Shown in pieces: positions 6,769 to 15,614 of a DNA stretch of 64,000 nucleotides. The notes under the pieces are model-generated. The model was given only the letters and a program-made list of their open reading frames with translations. It did no database searches and was not told the origin of the DNA. Each line of letters opens with the position of its first letter. Position 1 is the stretch's first letter. The position numbers and the translations under genes are program-made. Source of the stretch: Deltaproteobacteria bacterium HGW-Deltaproteobacteria-12 (GTDB lineage: Bacteria > Desulfobacterota > Syntrophia > Syntrophales > Smithellaceae); NCBI GenBank assembly GCA_002840565.1, contig PHBK01000026.1, positions 1 to 64,000 on the forward strand, in the 5' to 3' direction.

Positions 6769-8349
6769 ATGAACAGCAAAGTCATAAGCGTGGATGACGC
6801 AATCGGATTGATCAAGGATGGCGACACAGTTGCTGTCGGGGGTTTTGTAGGCGATGTGCACCCGGAAGAGCTGACCTCGTCGCTGGAAAGAATATTCCTC
6901 GAGACCGGAAATCCCAGGAATCTCACTCTTGTAGGGGCTGCCGGACAGGGCGACGGCAAAGATAAGGGACTCAATCACCTGGCTCATGAGGGCCTGATCC
7001 GTCGCGTGATCCTGGGCTACTGGAACCTGTCGCCGAAACTCGGAAAATTGGCATTGGAAAATAAGATCGAAGCCTACAATTTCCCGCAGGGGGCAATTTC
7101 CTGCCTGTTTCGGGAAATAGCGGGCGGGCGCCTCGGGTTTATTACCCATACAGGGCTCAAGACTTTTGTCGATCCGCGGCAGGATGGCGGAAAGGTCAAT
7201 TCCCGTACAAAAGAGGAACTGGTGGAATTAATCACTCTTAACGGCCGGGAACGACTTTTTTATAAGGCATTTCCGGTCCATGTAGCTTTGGTGCGCGGCA
7301 CAACTGCTGATCTGCAGGGAAATATATGCATGGAAAAAGAATGCGCCTCTCTGGAAATGATGTCAATGGCTCAAGCGGCAAAAAATTCCGGTGGCATAGT
7401 TATCGCCCAGGTCGAGAGGATTTCGGAAAACGGTCATTTTCGGCCTCTGGATGTGAGGATTCCCGGCATCTTTGTTGATGCGGTTGTTGTCGCCAGGCCG
7501 GAAAATCACTGGCAGACTTTTCAGGAAGCATACAATCCCACTTATTCCGGAGAGATCGTTGCGCCGGCACAGAATATCAAAGCAATGGCTTTCACTACAC
7601 GCAAAATAATTAGCCGGCGCGCCGCCATGGAGCTTATTCCCGGCGCCATCGTCAACCTCGGCATAGGGATGGCGGACGGGATCGCTGCCGTGGCCGCCGA
7701 GGAGGGGATGAATAACCTTTTTACCCTTACGGTCGAGTCCGGCCCGATTGGAGGTGTTCCCGCCATGGGAATGAGCTTCGGTGCATCAGCCAATCCGCAG
7801 GCCATAATTGATCAGCCCTATATGTTCGATTTTTACGACGGCGGCGGTTTGACGATGGCATTTCTCGGTATGGCCCAAGCCGACAAAAACGGTAACCTGA
7901 ATGTCAGCCGTTTCGGAACCAGACTGGCCGGGTGCGGCGGATTCATCAACATCACCCAGAATGCTAAAACAGTCATCTTCATTGGAACCATGACCGTCGG
8001 AGCGGAGGTGGATGTGACTGACGGCAGGATGACCATCGTGAAGGAAGGCCGGGATAAAAAACTGATCGAGCGTGTTGAGCAGATCACATTCAGCGGGGAT
8101 TATGCCCGCAAAATCGGTCAACGGGTTCTTTATATTACGGAAAGAGCTGTGTTTGAGCTGCGGGAAGAAGGACTGACACTGGTTGAAACAGCGCCGGGAA
8201 TCAATTTGCAAAAAGATATCCTCGATCAGATGGGTTTCCTTCCGCATATTGCTCCGGATCTGCATTCCATGGATCAAAGAATATTTCTGGAAAAACCGAT
8301 GGGAATTCGGGATGAAATTGCCGGCAGGCAAGTGCAGGGGATTCGGTGA
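6769..8349 (+). CDS. fused family I acyl-CoA:carboxylate CoA-transferase (YdiF / propionate CoA-transferase type)
   Basis: Transfers CoA between an acyl-CoA and a carboxylate through a glutamyl-CoA thioester. The 526-residue chain contains both alpha-like ([11 protein letters not shown] near residue 24) and beta-like halves; the catalytic Glu is Glu323 in [10 protein letters not shown]. Length and fusion match acetate/propionate CoA-transferases of the YdiF/Pct group. The chosen ATG (6769) follows GGGGGA inside the end of the upstream gene; an in-frame ATG at 6754 overlaps that gene more. It is clustered with a dehydrogenase and a GctAB pair, so an activating or CoA-recycling role in an acid catabolic route is likely. 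Confidence 0.85.
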   Translation: MNSKVISVDDAIGLIKDGDTVAVGGFVGDVHPEELTSSLERIFLETGNPRNLTLVGAAGQGDGKDKGLNHLAHEGLIRRVILGYWNLSPKLGKLALENKIEAYNFPQGAISCLFREIAGGRLGFITHTGLKTFVDPRQDGGKVNSRTKEELVELITLNGRERLFYKAFPVHVALVRGTTADLQGNICMEKECASLEMMSMAQAAKNSGGIVIAQVERISENGHFRPLDVRIPGIFVDAVVVARPENHWQTFQEAYNPTYSGEIVAPAQNIKAMAFTTRKIISRRAAMELIPGAIVNLGIGMADGIAAVAAEEGMNNLFTLTVESGPIGGVPAMGMSFGASANPQAIIDQPYMFDFYDGGGLTMAFLGMAQADKNGNLNVSRFGTRLAGCGGFINITQNAKTVIFIGTMTVGAEVDVTDGRMTIVKEGRDKKLIERVEQITFSGDYARKIGQRVLYITERAVFELREEGLTLVETAPGINLQKDILDQMGFLPHIAPDLHSMDQRIFLEKPMGIRDEIAGRQVQGIR

Positions 8350-8393
8350 CGATTGCTTCATGCGCAGAGGAATGTAAAGATAGGAGGAACAAA

Positions 8394-9398
8394 ATGAACA
8401 TCGCAGAGCAAAGTATGGGACCTCTGTTTACGAGCCCTGATCCGGATGAGGCGCGGAAGTATTTCCGCCAAAAATCCCGTGCTAAGGCAAACAAACTCAT
8501 GAGTTTAAAAGAGGCGGTGGAACGGTTTATCCATAACGGAGATTATCTGGCCATCGGTGGCTTTGGGACCACACGCACCCCTATTGCCGCATGTCACGAA
8601 ATAGTGCGTCGTGGTTTGAAAAACATGGGGTTTGCAGGGCATACATCAACCCATGATTTCCAGGTTCTGGCGGCAGGAGAGGTCTTCGACCGGGTGGATA
8701 TCGCCTATGTCATCGGTCTTGAGGCAAGGGGAATCAGTCCCTGTGCCCGTGCATATATGGAGAGCGGCCGGGTAAGGGTCTGCGAATGGTCTAATTTCAG
8801 CCTGGCTGCGCGTCTGAAAGCCGCCGCGATGGGCATACCGTTCCTCCCGACGCGAAACATGCTGGGGACTGACACGTACCGCTATTCGGCAGCAAAAGTC
8901 ATGACCTGCCCGTTTACGGAAAAAACAATGATGCTCCAGCCGGCGCTGTATCCTGATGTGGCGGTCATTCATGTTCATGAAGCCGACGTTCACGGCAATT
9001 GCCGCATAAGGGGAAGTGTAATTTCAGACGACGATCTGGCCCGCGCCAGCAAAAAACTGATTATTACCGCCGAACGAATTATTACCAATAGCGAGATACG
9101 CAGTGATCCGGACAGAACGGTAATTCCATATTATCTGGTGGATGCGGTCTGCGAAATTCCTTTCGGTGCGTATCCCAGTGCCATGCCTTATGAATATTAC
9201 TCGGATGAAGCGCATCTGAAGGAATGGTTGACAGTTCAGAATAATTCAAAGAATTTTGCGGCCTTTTTAAGACGTAATATCTATGATTGCCCCGATCATG
9301 GAACCTATATCGAAATTAACGGAGGCATCGACAGAATCAAGGAGCTAAGGGCAAAGGAATTGTTGCTCCATAAGGAGGACATAAATGCAGAATTATAA
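8394..9398 (+). CDS. CoA-transferase subunit A, GctA-like (pair 1)
   Basis: Alpha subunit of a glutaconate-CoA-transferase-type enzyme. The 334 residues start at the ATG after TAGGAGG; an in-frame GTG at 8346 lacks such a site. The N-terminal 45 residues precede the core LSLKEAVERFIHNGD-like start, then GGFG near residue 60. The central GHTSTHDFQVL and the HVHEADVHGNC segment are shared almost word for word with the gene at 15615. It overlaps the subunit B gene by 14 bases, implying coupled translation of a heteromer. The related actinobacterial IpdAB proteins are ring-opening hydrolases, so a hydrolase role is possible. Confidence 0.85.
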   Translation: MNIAEQSMGPLFTSPDPDEARKYFRQKSRAKANKLMSLKEAVERFIHNGDYLAIGGFGTTRTPIAACHEIVRRGLKNMGFAGHTSTHDFQVLAAGEVFDRVDIAYVIGLEARGISPCARAYMESGRVRVCEWSNFSLAARLKAAAMGIPFLPTRNMLGTDTYRYSAAKVMTCPFTEKTMMLQPALYPDVAVIHVHEADVHGNCRIRGSVISDDDLARASKKLIITAERIITNSEIRSDPDRTVIPYYLVDAVCEIPFGAYPSAMPYEYYSDEAHLKEWLTVQNNSKNFAAFLRRNIYDCPDHGTYIEINGGIDRIKELRAKELLLHKEDINAEL

Positions 9399-10155
9399 CA
9401 TCATGGAGCTGATGATTTGTGTCGCAGCACGTGAACTCGGAAATGGACGCACTGCAGGAATAGGAGCCGGCGCTCCCTGTGCCGCCGCCATGCTCTCCCA
9501 GAAAACCCTTGCGCCACACCTGGTAATCATGTTTGAGTCCGGCGGGGTTGATCCACTGCTGCCTGAAATACCAATGTCCGTCGGTGACTCCCGGACATTC
9601 TACCGGGCCGTCATGGCCGGAAGCATGTTTGAAATCATGCAAACATGCAGCCGCGGAATGGTCGATTACGCGATCCTGGGCGGTGCGCAGATTGATATGT
9701 ACGGGAATATAAACTCTACAATGCTGGGTAATGATCACTCCAAACCAACCGTTCGTCTTCCCGGCAGCGGCGGTTCCAACGATTTCGCATCTCTTTGCTG
9801 GCGTACGATTATCATGTCGGTTCAGGAAAGAAAGCGCTTTGTCAAGAAGCTGGATTTTGTGACAGCGCCCGGTTGGCTCGAGGGGGGTGACTCCCGGGAA
9901 AAATCGGGGCTGCCGTCCGACAGCGGCCCCTACAGGGTTATCACGAATATGGCCGTAATGGACTTTGAACCGGAAACAAAATTAATGCGCGTTATTTCGA
10001 TCAATCCCGGCTATACATTCGATGAAATCCAGGACAACTGTGAATTTGAACTGCTCAAAGCCCCCAGAATATTTACCACCAAACCGCCCACAGCCACGGA
10101 ACTGAGGATTCTGCGCGATCAGATCGATCCGAGCAGGCATATTATCGGCCGGTAA
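9385..10155 (+). CDS. CoA-transferase subunit B, GctB-like (pair 1)
   Basis: Beta subunit of the heteromer with the preceding gene. The 256 residues contain GIGAGAPCAAAML and the presumed catalytic Glu51 in MFESGG, equivalent to the active-site Glu of glutaconate CoA-transferase. LGGAQIDMYGNINST and RLPGSGGSNDFAS follow. Retention of Glu51 favours transferase over hydrolase chemistry. The ATG follows AAGGAGG within the end of subunit A. No terminator is obvious directly after it; a 300-base stretch leads to the repeated promoter module at 10298. Confidence 0.85.
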   Translation: MQNYNIMELMICVAARELGNGRTAGIGAGAPCAAAMLSQKTLAPHLVIMFESGGVDPLLPEIPMSVGDSRTFYRAVMAGSMFEIMQTCSRGMVDYAILGGAQIDMYGNINSTMLGNDHSKPTVRLPGSGGSNDFASLCWRTIIMSVQERKRFVKKLDFVTAPGWLEGGDSREKSGLPSDSGPYRVITNMAVMDFEPETKLMRVISINPGYTFDEIQDNCEFELLKAPRIFTTKPPTATELRILRDQIDPSRHIIGR

Positions 10156-10297
10156 AGTCAATATTTTCCGGCAGAGGGCATTAATCAAGCGCTACCTTTG
10201 CCGGCGTCGTCGTCGGCTTCCTCAACGTATTAGTAATCTGCCTCGTCGCTTCCTCCTAGCCGCCTCTATATCATCGATGATTTGGAAACGGAATGAC

Positions 10298-10456
10298 CCA
10301 TCAGACAAACACCGATGATGCCGGCGGCAAAAATCCTGACGGGAAATTCATCACTTGTCTCAGAGAATAATCAGACGTAGACCGATTGTGATAAAAAGCA
10401 GTCTGCCTTAGATTATTGTTGCAAGGAAAGAAGACCGTAAAAAAGGAGGCAACATC
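10298..10456 (+). promoter_or_regulatory. hairpin plus sigma-70-type promoter module, copy B
   Basis: This segment aligns with 4956-5122. It has CCATCAGACAAACACCGATG (an imperfect version of the copy-A hairpin), then CCTGACGGGAAATT, then ACCGATTGTGA. The promoter is TTGTGA (10386-10391), a 17-base spacer and TAGATT (10409-10414). AAAAGGAGG precedes the ATG at 10457. Conservation of blocks separated by diverged sequence suggests selected elements rather than a recent duplication. Upstream, 10156-10297 holds no gene that I can support. Confidence 0.6.
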
Positions 10457-10576
10457 ATGAAAAAGACAGACCGAAAGAAAAAGACCGATAATGTCAGAAA
10501 AGCGAAACCAATCGGCAGAAAAACATTGAAGGAATGGATTGATCCCACCTGCACCCCGATGAACATCGTAGAATGA
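10457..10576 (+). CDS. 39-residue basic peptide
   Basis: A short frame behind a strong AAAAGGAGG site encodes a very basic N-terminus (MKKTDRKKKTD...) and ends in EWIDPTCTPMNIVE. It follows the same promoter module as the zinc-ribbon gene at 5123, which also starts with Met-Lys and a charged stretch. The promoter and ribosome binding site argue that it is expressed. Its family is unknown. A hairpin with a T run on the opposite strand follows. Confidence 0.45.
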   Translation: MKKTDRKKKTDNVRKAKPIGRKTLKEWIDPTCTPMNIVE

Positions 10577-10589
10577 TTATGGCGTATAA

Positions 10590-10632
10590 AACACTCTTCT
10601 CTTCAACCTGTGTTTCTTGAAGAGAGGAGTGT
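10590..10632 (-). terminator. intrinsic terminator of the response-regulator operon
   Basis: ACACTCTTCTCTTCAA and TTGAAGAGAGGAGTGT form a 16-bp stem with one G-U pair and a 10-base loop. Read on the minus strand it is followed by TTTTATAC, so it ends the two-component operon whose last stop is at 10669. It may also stop plus-strand transcripts from the small gene at 10457. Confidence 0.7.
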
Positions 10633-10668
10633 CGAGGTGTTATCTGTACTGGAGTTTTCTCTTTCTGG

Positions 10669-11313
10669 TCATTCCATGAGTTTGTTTTGTATTGCGTAAA
10701 GAGTGATTTCCGCGTTGTTTTTCATCTTCATTTTTTCCAGGATGTGCGAGCGGTAGGTGCTGATGGTTTTTACACTAAGGTTCAGGCTTTCCGCTATTTC
10801 GGAAACAGTCTTTCCCGAGGCGAGAAGGAGCATGACCTGATGTTCACGATCGGACAGATATTCATGAGGTGACTTTGTCATATCGGCATCCAGGTAATTC
10901 GCCAGTTTTTCCGCCAGTGATGCGCTTATATAGCGGCCTCCCTGGGATATTTTTCGAATGGCTGTTATCAGTTCATGAGGCGCACTTGCTTTAGTCAGAT
11001 AGCCTGAAGCTCCCGCTCGCAGCGCCCTGATCGCATATTGCTCTTCAGGATAGATGCTCAGAATCAGAACCGGCAGTTTTGGGAAATTCACTTTCAGCTC
11101 CTTCAGGATTTCCAGGCCGTTCTTGCCCGGCATGGAAATATCCAGCAGGACAACGTCGTATTTTTTCTTCTTGAGAAATGCCAGCACTTCCTGACCGTTT
11201 CCCGCTTCATCTGCTACAACCATATCCGGAGTTTCCGAAAGGACCTGTTTGAAGCCGGCGCGGACAATCGGATGATCATCGGCAATGAGAATTCTGATGT
11301 TTTTATCCGTCAT
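10669..11313 (-). CDS. NarL/FixJ-family response regulator
   Basis: Transcription factor controlled by phosphorylation. From the ATG at 11313 (CAGGAG upstream) the 214-residue protein has a receiver domain (about 1-120) with the acidic pocket ADDH and the phospho-acceptor Asp in VVLLDISMPG. A LuxR-type helix-turn-helix (about 145-210) carries LSDREHQVMLLLASGKTVSEIA and VKTISTYRSHILEK. Its start overlaps the stop of the histidine kinase gene by four bases (ATGA), so the two are cotranslated partners. In-frame codons upstream to 11403 overlap the kinase and are not used. Targets are unknown. Confidence 0.92.
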   Translation of the reverse strand: MTDKNIRILIADDHPIVRAGFKQVLSETPDMVVADEAGNGQEVLAFLKKKKYDVVLLDISMPGKNGLEILKELKVNFPKLPVLILSIYPEEQYAIRALRAGASGYLTKASAPHELITAIRKISQGGRYISASLAEKLANYLDADMTKSPHEYLSDREHQVMLLLASGKTVSEIAESLNLSVKTISTYRSHILEKMKMKNNAEITLYAIQNKLME

Positions 11314-13118
11314 ATTTTTTCTCCTGAGTTCCGCAAAGGGATAATGATGGCGACCTTCGTTCCTTTGCCGCATTTTCCGACAATTTTCACCCGGCCTCCC
11401 CACTGGTAAACCCGCTCGCGAATTCCCAGCAAACCAAAGGAACCAGGTTTTTGCATCTGCTCTTCCTCAACTCCTTTTCCGTTATCATTAACGACAAATT
11501 CTAACCGTTCAGCAGTTGCCTTGAGCTTTATGACTACTTTCGTGGCTCCGGCGTGGCGGCTGATGTTGGTCAGTGTTTCCTGAAATATGCGGAATATTGT
11601 TGTCGCCAGATCGGGGTCGAGAACGATATCTTCCGGTTGAAATGATGCCTTGCATGCAATTCCCGTTCTTTTCGAAAAATCATCCGCCTGCCAGCCAATA
11701 GCCGCCGTCAGTCCCAGATGATCGAGCATGCCGGGCCGCAGATCCATGTATATCTTCTTAACCGTCTGCATCGTCATATCGACAAGAGCAGACATGCTTT
11801 GCGCCTTGTCGGCGAGAATTTTTTGTCCGTCGGGTATTTTGTTTTGCAGCAGAATGATTTCCGTATTCAACGCGGTCAAGAGTTGTCCCAGTTCGTCATG
11901 AAGCTCCCGGGCTATGCGGGTTCTTTCTTTCTCACGAACCGACTGCAGGTGCACCGACAATTTGCGCAGCTGTTCACGGGACATTTCCAGCTCCCTCTCC
12001 GCACGCTTCCGGTCGGTAATATTTTCATAAGTAATGACCACACGTTTCTGCTCGAGCCGCCGGCCGATTCTTGCTGCGCTGATCATGCACTCGATATCCT
12101 CACCGCCTTTACGCCGGCAGGGGAATTCGATGCTGACATTTTTCTGCTTCTCCAGGATGGAGTAGAGCATACCGGCGATTCTTTCATAATCCTTGTCCGT
12201 CCGGTAAAGAATACGGGTGCTCCTGCCGATCAACTCAGCGGACGTAAGACCGAATACAGCCTGCACACCGTCGTTGACAAAGATGATCCGGCGGTTTTGA
12301 AGACCGATTACAGCGTGGGGAATTGATTCCAGGATTGATGTTTCCAGAGCGGCCATCTCGGCAAGCTTGTTTCGCGCATGAATCAGTTCTGTAATGTCCA
12401 TGGAGTTACCGAGAATGGCCTTTTTCCCCCGGTAGGGTATCAGGGTGACTGTTTCCATGATCCACCGGATGTCGCCGCTCTTGGTCACAATGCGGAACTC
12501 ATGGGGAGAAAAGCGCGTCTTCCGGAGCATTTTATGAGAGTTTTTATTTACCATCTCCCGGTCGTCGGGATGGACAAGACTAAGCGAATTCATTCCGATG
12601 AGTTCATCAATACTAAAACCGGTAAAATTGGCGGCATGACTGTTAACGAAGGCGAAAAGGCCGTCCTGAACAACATAAACACCGGCCTGGGAATTGTTGG
12701 CCATGGTTTCATAAGCATCTTCAACCTGTTTACTTTCGGTGATGTCTTCGTAGGTGATGACGATATTTTTATCCCTCAGCGTTTCGCCGATTCGGGAGAC
12801 TGTTACGCGGCAGGTTATGTAACGTCCGTTTTTACGCCGGCAGGGGAATTCCGTGCTGAATGTTTTCCTGTCCTCAAGGGTGGAGTAAAGTTCACGGGCA
12901 ATGCGTTCATCATCCTCATCGGTCCTGTAAAATATCCGTGATCTTTGGCCGATCAGTTCCTCAACACGCCAGCCGAAGACAGTCTGAACGCCGTCATTGG
13001 CAAAAATGATATGTCTGTCTTTGAGGCCGATTACGGCATGCGGGATGGATTCCAGGATCGACGCCTCCAGAGCTTCCAAATCGGCAACTTTTTTCCGGGT
13101 CTTAATCTGCTCGATCAT
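11310..13118 (-). CDS. PAS-domain sensor histidine kinase (NarX/DegS type)
   Basis: Senses an unknown signal and phosphorylates the partner regulator. The 602 residues hold three PAS domains (about 15-130, 135-250 and 260-375), then a HisKA_3 dimerisation helix with the phospho-His in RIARELHDELGQLL, and an HATPase domain with NDNGKG and GSFGLLGIRERV. PAS 1 and PAS 3 are internal duplicates: both have SILESIPHAVIGL, NDGVQ-VFG and EFPCRRK. There are no transmembrane segments, so it is cytoplasmic. I prefer the ATG at 13118; a TTG at 13136 would add six residues and has no ribosome binding site. Confidence 0.9.
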   Translation of the reverse strand: MIEQIKTRKKVADLEALEASILESIPHAVIGLKDRHIIFANDGVQTVFGWRVEELIGQRSRIFYRTDEDDERIARELYSTLEDRKTFSTEFPCRRKNGRYITCRVTVSRIGETLRDKNIVITYEDITESKQVEDAYETMANNSQAGVYVVQDGLFAFVNSHAANFTGFSIDELIGMNSLSLVHPDDREMVNKNSHKMLRKTRFSPHEFRIVTKSGDIRWIMETVTLIPYRGKKAILGNSMDITELIHARNKLAEMAALETSILESIPHAVIGLQNRRIIFVNDGVQAVFGLTSAELIGRSTRILYRTDKDYERIAGMLYSILEKQKNVSIEFPCRRKGGEDIECMISAARIGRRLEQKRVVITYENITDRKRAERELEMSREQLRKLSVHLQSVREKERTRIARELHDELGQLLTALNTEIILLQNKIPDGQKILADKAQSMSALVDMTMQTVKKIYMDLRPGMLDHLGLTAAIGWQADDFSKRTGIACKASFQPEDIVLDPDLATTIFRIFQETLTNISRHAGATKVVIKLKATAERLEFVVNDNGKGVEEEQMQKPGSFGLLGIRERVYQWGGRVKIVGKCGKGTKVAIIIPLRNSGEKI

Positions 13119-13335
13119 GTCTGACTCTTTTCCCAATATGTTTGATTAGATATTGCTTTTTGACGGTTAAAATATAGGTAAGTTCCGTTTGCCTGTCAAT
13201 TAATTATTTCCGCATACGGGGGCAAAGCAGACTGCGCCGGCAGGGATTGTGTGGATAAAAGCCCATTCATCAATTAGTTGCAGTTCCTGAATAAATTTGC
13301 TATTTTACAAAAATAGCAGGTAAACACGGTTGATT

Positions 13336-14694
13336 ATGAAAAAAATATATGCCCTGATAATTTTTATATTCATTTTGGTGCTGGCAAATTATTCCTCTGC
13401 CACGGAAATAAGGAATATCCGTTATTGGGCGGCGCCGGATCATACCCGGGTTGTTATCGATGTGGGAAATGAGCCTTCCTTTGAAGTTGCGGAAAGTGAC
13501 AATTTGCTTATTTTAAAATTCCGGGAAGGGAAGAGCGGGCCGAAATTACCCGCCGAAATACTGGTTAACAAGCCGGGGATTAAGAAAGTCATCATTCAAC
13601 CGGAAGCGGAGGGTGCTGTCAGGCTGGAATTTATTCTTGATCAATCTTTAAAAACGCAGGTTTTCAAATTAAAAAAATTTCAGGACAAACCCGACCGCGT
13701 GGTAGTGGATATATTCATCGCGCAGCCTCTCCGAAAAGAAGTGGTGAAGGAGCCATCCTCCAGAATTCAAAAGAAAAAAATTATTGTTATCGATCCGGGG
13801 CACGGTGGTGATGATCCCGGCGCCGTCGGGAAAAAAGGTACTTACGAAAAAAATGTAGTGCTGGCCATAAGCCGGGAAATTAAAAAAGCTGTAAATAAAG
13901 TTCCGGGATACAGGGCGGTGCTTACCCGTGATGGTGATTATTATGTTTCCTTCGACAAAAGGCTGCAGATGGCTAGAGATTTAAATGCCAGCCTTTTTCT
14001 CAGCATCCATGCCGATGCTGCGCGGAATCGCCAAGCCCGGGGGAGTTCCGTTTATTGCCTTTCCACAGGTGCCGCCAGCAATGAGGCCGCCAAACTTCTG
14101 GCTAAGAATGAAAACTTATCCGATATTATCGGAGGGGTTCCCAACGGCGAAGGCAGGACCGACTCTGATCAGATCATTTTAAATATGTTCCAGACCAACA
14201 CAATCAATTTTTCTAAAACTTATGCCTCTAATTTGATGTACCAGCTGGAGCAAGTTAATGGCCTGAAGTACAGAAGTGTTCAGGAAGCTCCTTTTCGCGT
14301 ATTGAAATTGCCGGATATACCGGCGGTGCTGATTGAAACAGCTTACATCTCCAATGCCGAAGAAGAGAAATTATTAAAAAACAGAGATTTCCAGAAAAAG
14401 CTGGCAGCGGCTATCGTCTCTTCGGCAATAGAATACTTATCAGGTGCGGCAACCGTTGCTCAGGGTAACTCAACTTCTGAGGGAAGCTCTAAAGTAGATA
14501 GTCGCGACAGGGAAACAATACCGGGTAAGGTCAATGATGTACAACATGCATCCAGGCTCTACACAGTCAAAAAAGGAGATACAGTTTATTCGTTAGCAAA
14601 GAGTAATTCGATAACAATTGACGAATTACGCAAGCTGAATAATATGCACGAGAATGCTCCTCTATTGCTCGGTCAGAAGATAAAACTGCCCTGA
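13336..14694 (+). CDS. N-acetylmuramoyl-L-alanine amidase with AMIN and LysM domains
   Basis: Cleaves the amide between MurNAc and L-Ala in peptidoglycan, typically at septation. The 452-residue protein has a signal peptide (MKKIYALIIFIFILVLA...), an AMIN domain (about 25-105) for envelope localisation, the Amidase_3 domain (about 140-365) and a C-terminal LysM (about 405-452, YTVKKGDTVYSLA). Zinc ligands and the catalytic Glu are visible in IDPGHGG, the Glu of TYEKN, SIHAD, and IETAYISN. AmiC-type enzymes of proteobacteria usually lack LysM; the fusion is common in deltaproteobacteria. It precedes an exported protein gene by 13 bases. Confidence 0.93.
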   Translation: MKKIYALIIFIFILVLANYSSATEIRNIRYWAAPDHTRVVIDVGNEPSFEVAESDNLLILKFREGKSGPKLPAEILVNKPGIKKVIIQPEAEGAVRLEFILDQSLKTQVFKLKKFQDKPDRVVVDIFIAQPLRKEVVKEPSSRIQKKKIIVIDPGHGGDDPGAVGKKGTYEKNVVLAISREIKKAVNKVPGYRAVLTRDGDYYVSFDKRLQMARDLNASLFLSIHADAARNRQARGSSVYCLSTGAASNEAAKLLAKNENLSDIIGGVPNGEGRTDSDQIILNMFQTNTINFSKTYASNLMYQLEQVNGLKYRSVQEAPFRVLKLPDIPAVLIETAYISNAEEEKLLKNRDFQKKLAAAIVSSAIEYLSGAATVAQGNSTSEGSSKVDSRDRETIPGKVNDVQHASRLYTVKKGDTVYSLAKSNSITIDELRKLNNMHENAPLLLGQKIKLP

Positions 14695-14707
14695 AAGTTA
14701 TAAATTT

Positions 14708-15181
14708 ATGCGATTAGTAACAAAATTTCTCAGCGTTATTACCGTCTTTCTTTCTTTAACCGGAATCGCTCGTACTGATGCCGGTGGAATTTTATTTGAC
14801 TGGCAGCCATTCGTTGTCAATGATAACCTGAAGTTGGGTCAGCCCCGGAATGATTTTCTGCCCAAAGATTTGTTTGTTTCCGAAGCGATGTTGGCAGAGA
14901 TTAATGGTATCAATGGATTGTTGCAAAATAATGGAAAGACGGCGACTGATTCTCCTGATGGAACGACTAAAAAATCTGCTCTGAGCAAAATCAAGGTCAC
15001 ATTTTCCCCGGGTAATTCTTTCATGCTGCCGAACGATGAGATCTACTTAAGAGGTAAGGAAGGAAAGTTTACCCAGGCATCCAGGACGATATCTTCCTTC
15101 TTACGCACACCTTCCCAGGACATGGCTGTCGAAACTTTTAAACTGTTTGAACCGCAAATAAATCTGGGATTTGAATTTTAA
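14708..15181 (+). CDS. exported hypothetical protein
   Basis: A 157-residue protein with a signal peptide (MRLVTKFLSVITVFLSLTG, cleavage probably after a small residue near 25). The mature part has no recognised domain. It ends NLGFEF, an aromatic-terminated strand of the kind recognised by the outer-membrane assembly machinery, although the protein is short for a barrel. It starts 13 bases after the amidase stop and probably shares its transcript, suggesting an envelope role. No clear ribosome binding site is visible. Confidence 0.6.
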   Translation: MRLVTKFLSVITVFLSLTGIARTDAGGILFDWQPFVVNDNLKLGQPRNDFLPKDLFVSEAMLAEINGINGLLQNNGKTATDSPDGTTKKSALSKIKVTFSPGNSFMLPNDEIYLRGKEGKFTQASRTISSFLRTPSQDMAVETFKLFEPQINLGFEF

Positions 15182-15250
15182 TCAAATTACTTGAGGCCAA
15201 ATGAATAAAACGTTGCCGATTACACGTTTGGGGACAACATATTATTTATG

Positions 15251-15305
15251 TGACCGATCAGTCAGTCATTATTTTATTGACAGACAACGATATTTTTCCT
15301 ATAAT
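15251..15305 (+). promoter_or_regulatory. consensus sigma-70 promoter with adjacent palindromic operator
   Basis: TTGACA (15277-15282), a 17-base spacer and TATAAT (15300-15305) match the sigma-70 consensus exactly. Upstream, TGACCGATCAGTCA (15251-15264) is a near-perfect palindrome with one mismatched pair, the shape of TetR-family operators. The predicted start near 15312 leaves a leader of about 300 bases before the GctA-like gene at 15615, in which I see no supportable gene. A perfect promoter usually needs repression, so a regulator should exist, but none is adjacent. Confidence 0.65.
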
Positions 15306-15614
15306 TCATGAAGGAAATACCTTACTCGATCTTCTTTTTATGCTTGATGTATTTAATTTTTATGTTAAAAACCATATGAATTTTTTCAATATGAAAATTA
15401 TTCAGAAGATATCCTCTCAGTATGAAGTACATGTTTGATTCAGTTTTATCTGCTGATTTTACAAAAACAGCAGGGAATAGTGTAGTTGATAATGTTTCTT
15501 GATCAAGCACTTGATACCCGGTCGGATTCATTCACGGTTACATTTTCTAGGTAAATCTGTTTCTTCAGTATCACTTAATCAGAGGGGAAAAACATAATAA
15601 GGAGGTAAAGAGCT

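Noticed and set aside
6183-6974. 263-codon minus-strand frame opposite the dehydrogenase gene
   Set aside because: It is the antisense of two well-supported genes and has no start signal or recognisable domain.
15308-15379. 23-codon hydrophobic leader peptide just after the consensus promoter
   Set aside because: The ATG lies upstream of the predicted transcription start (about 15312), so it would not be on the transcript, and it has no ribosome binding site.
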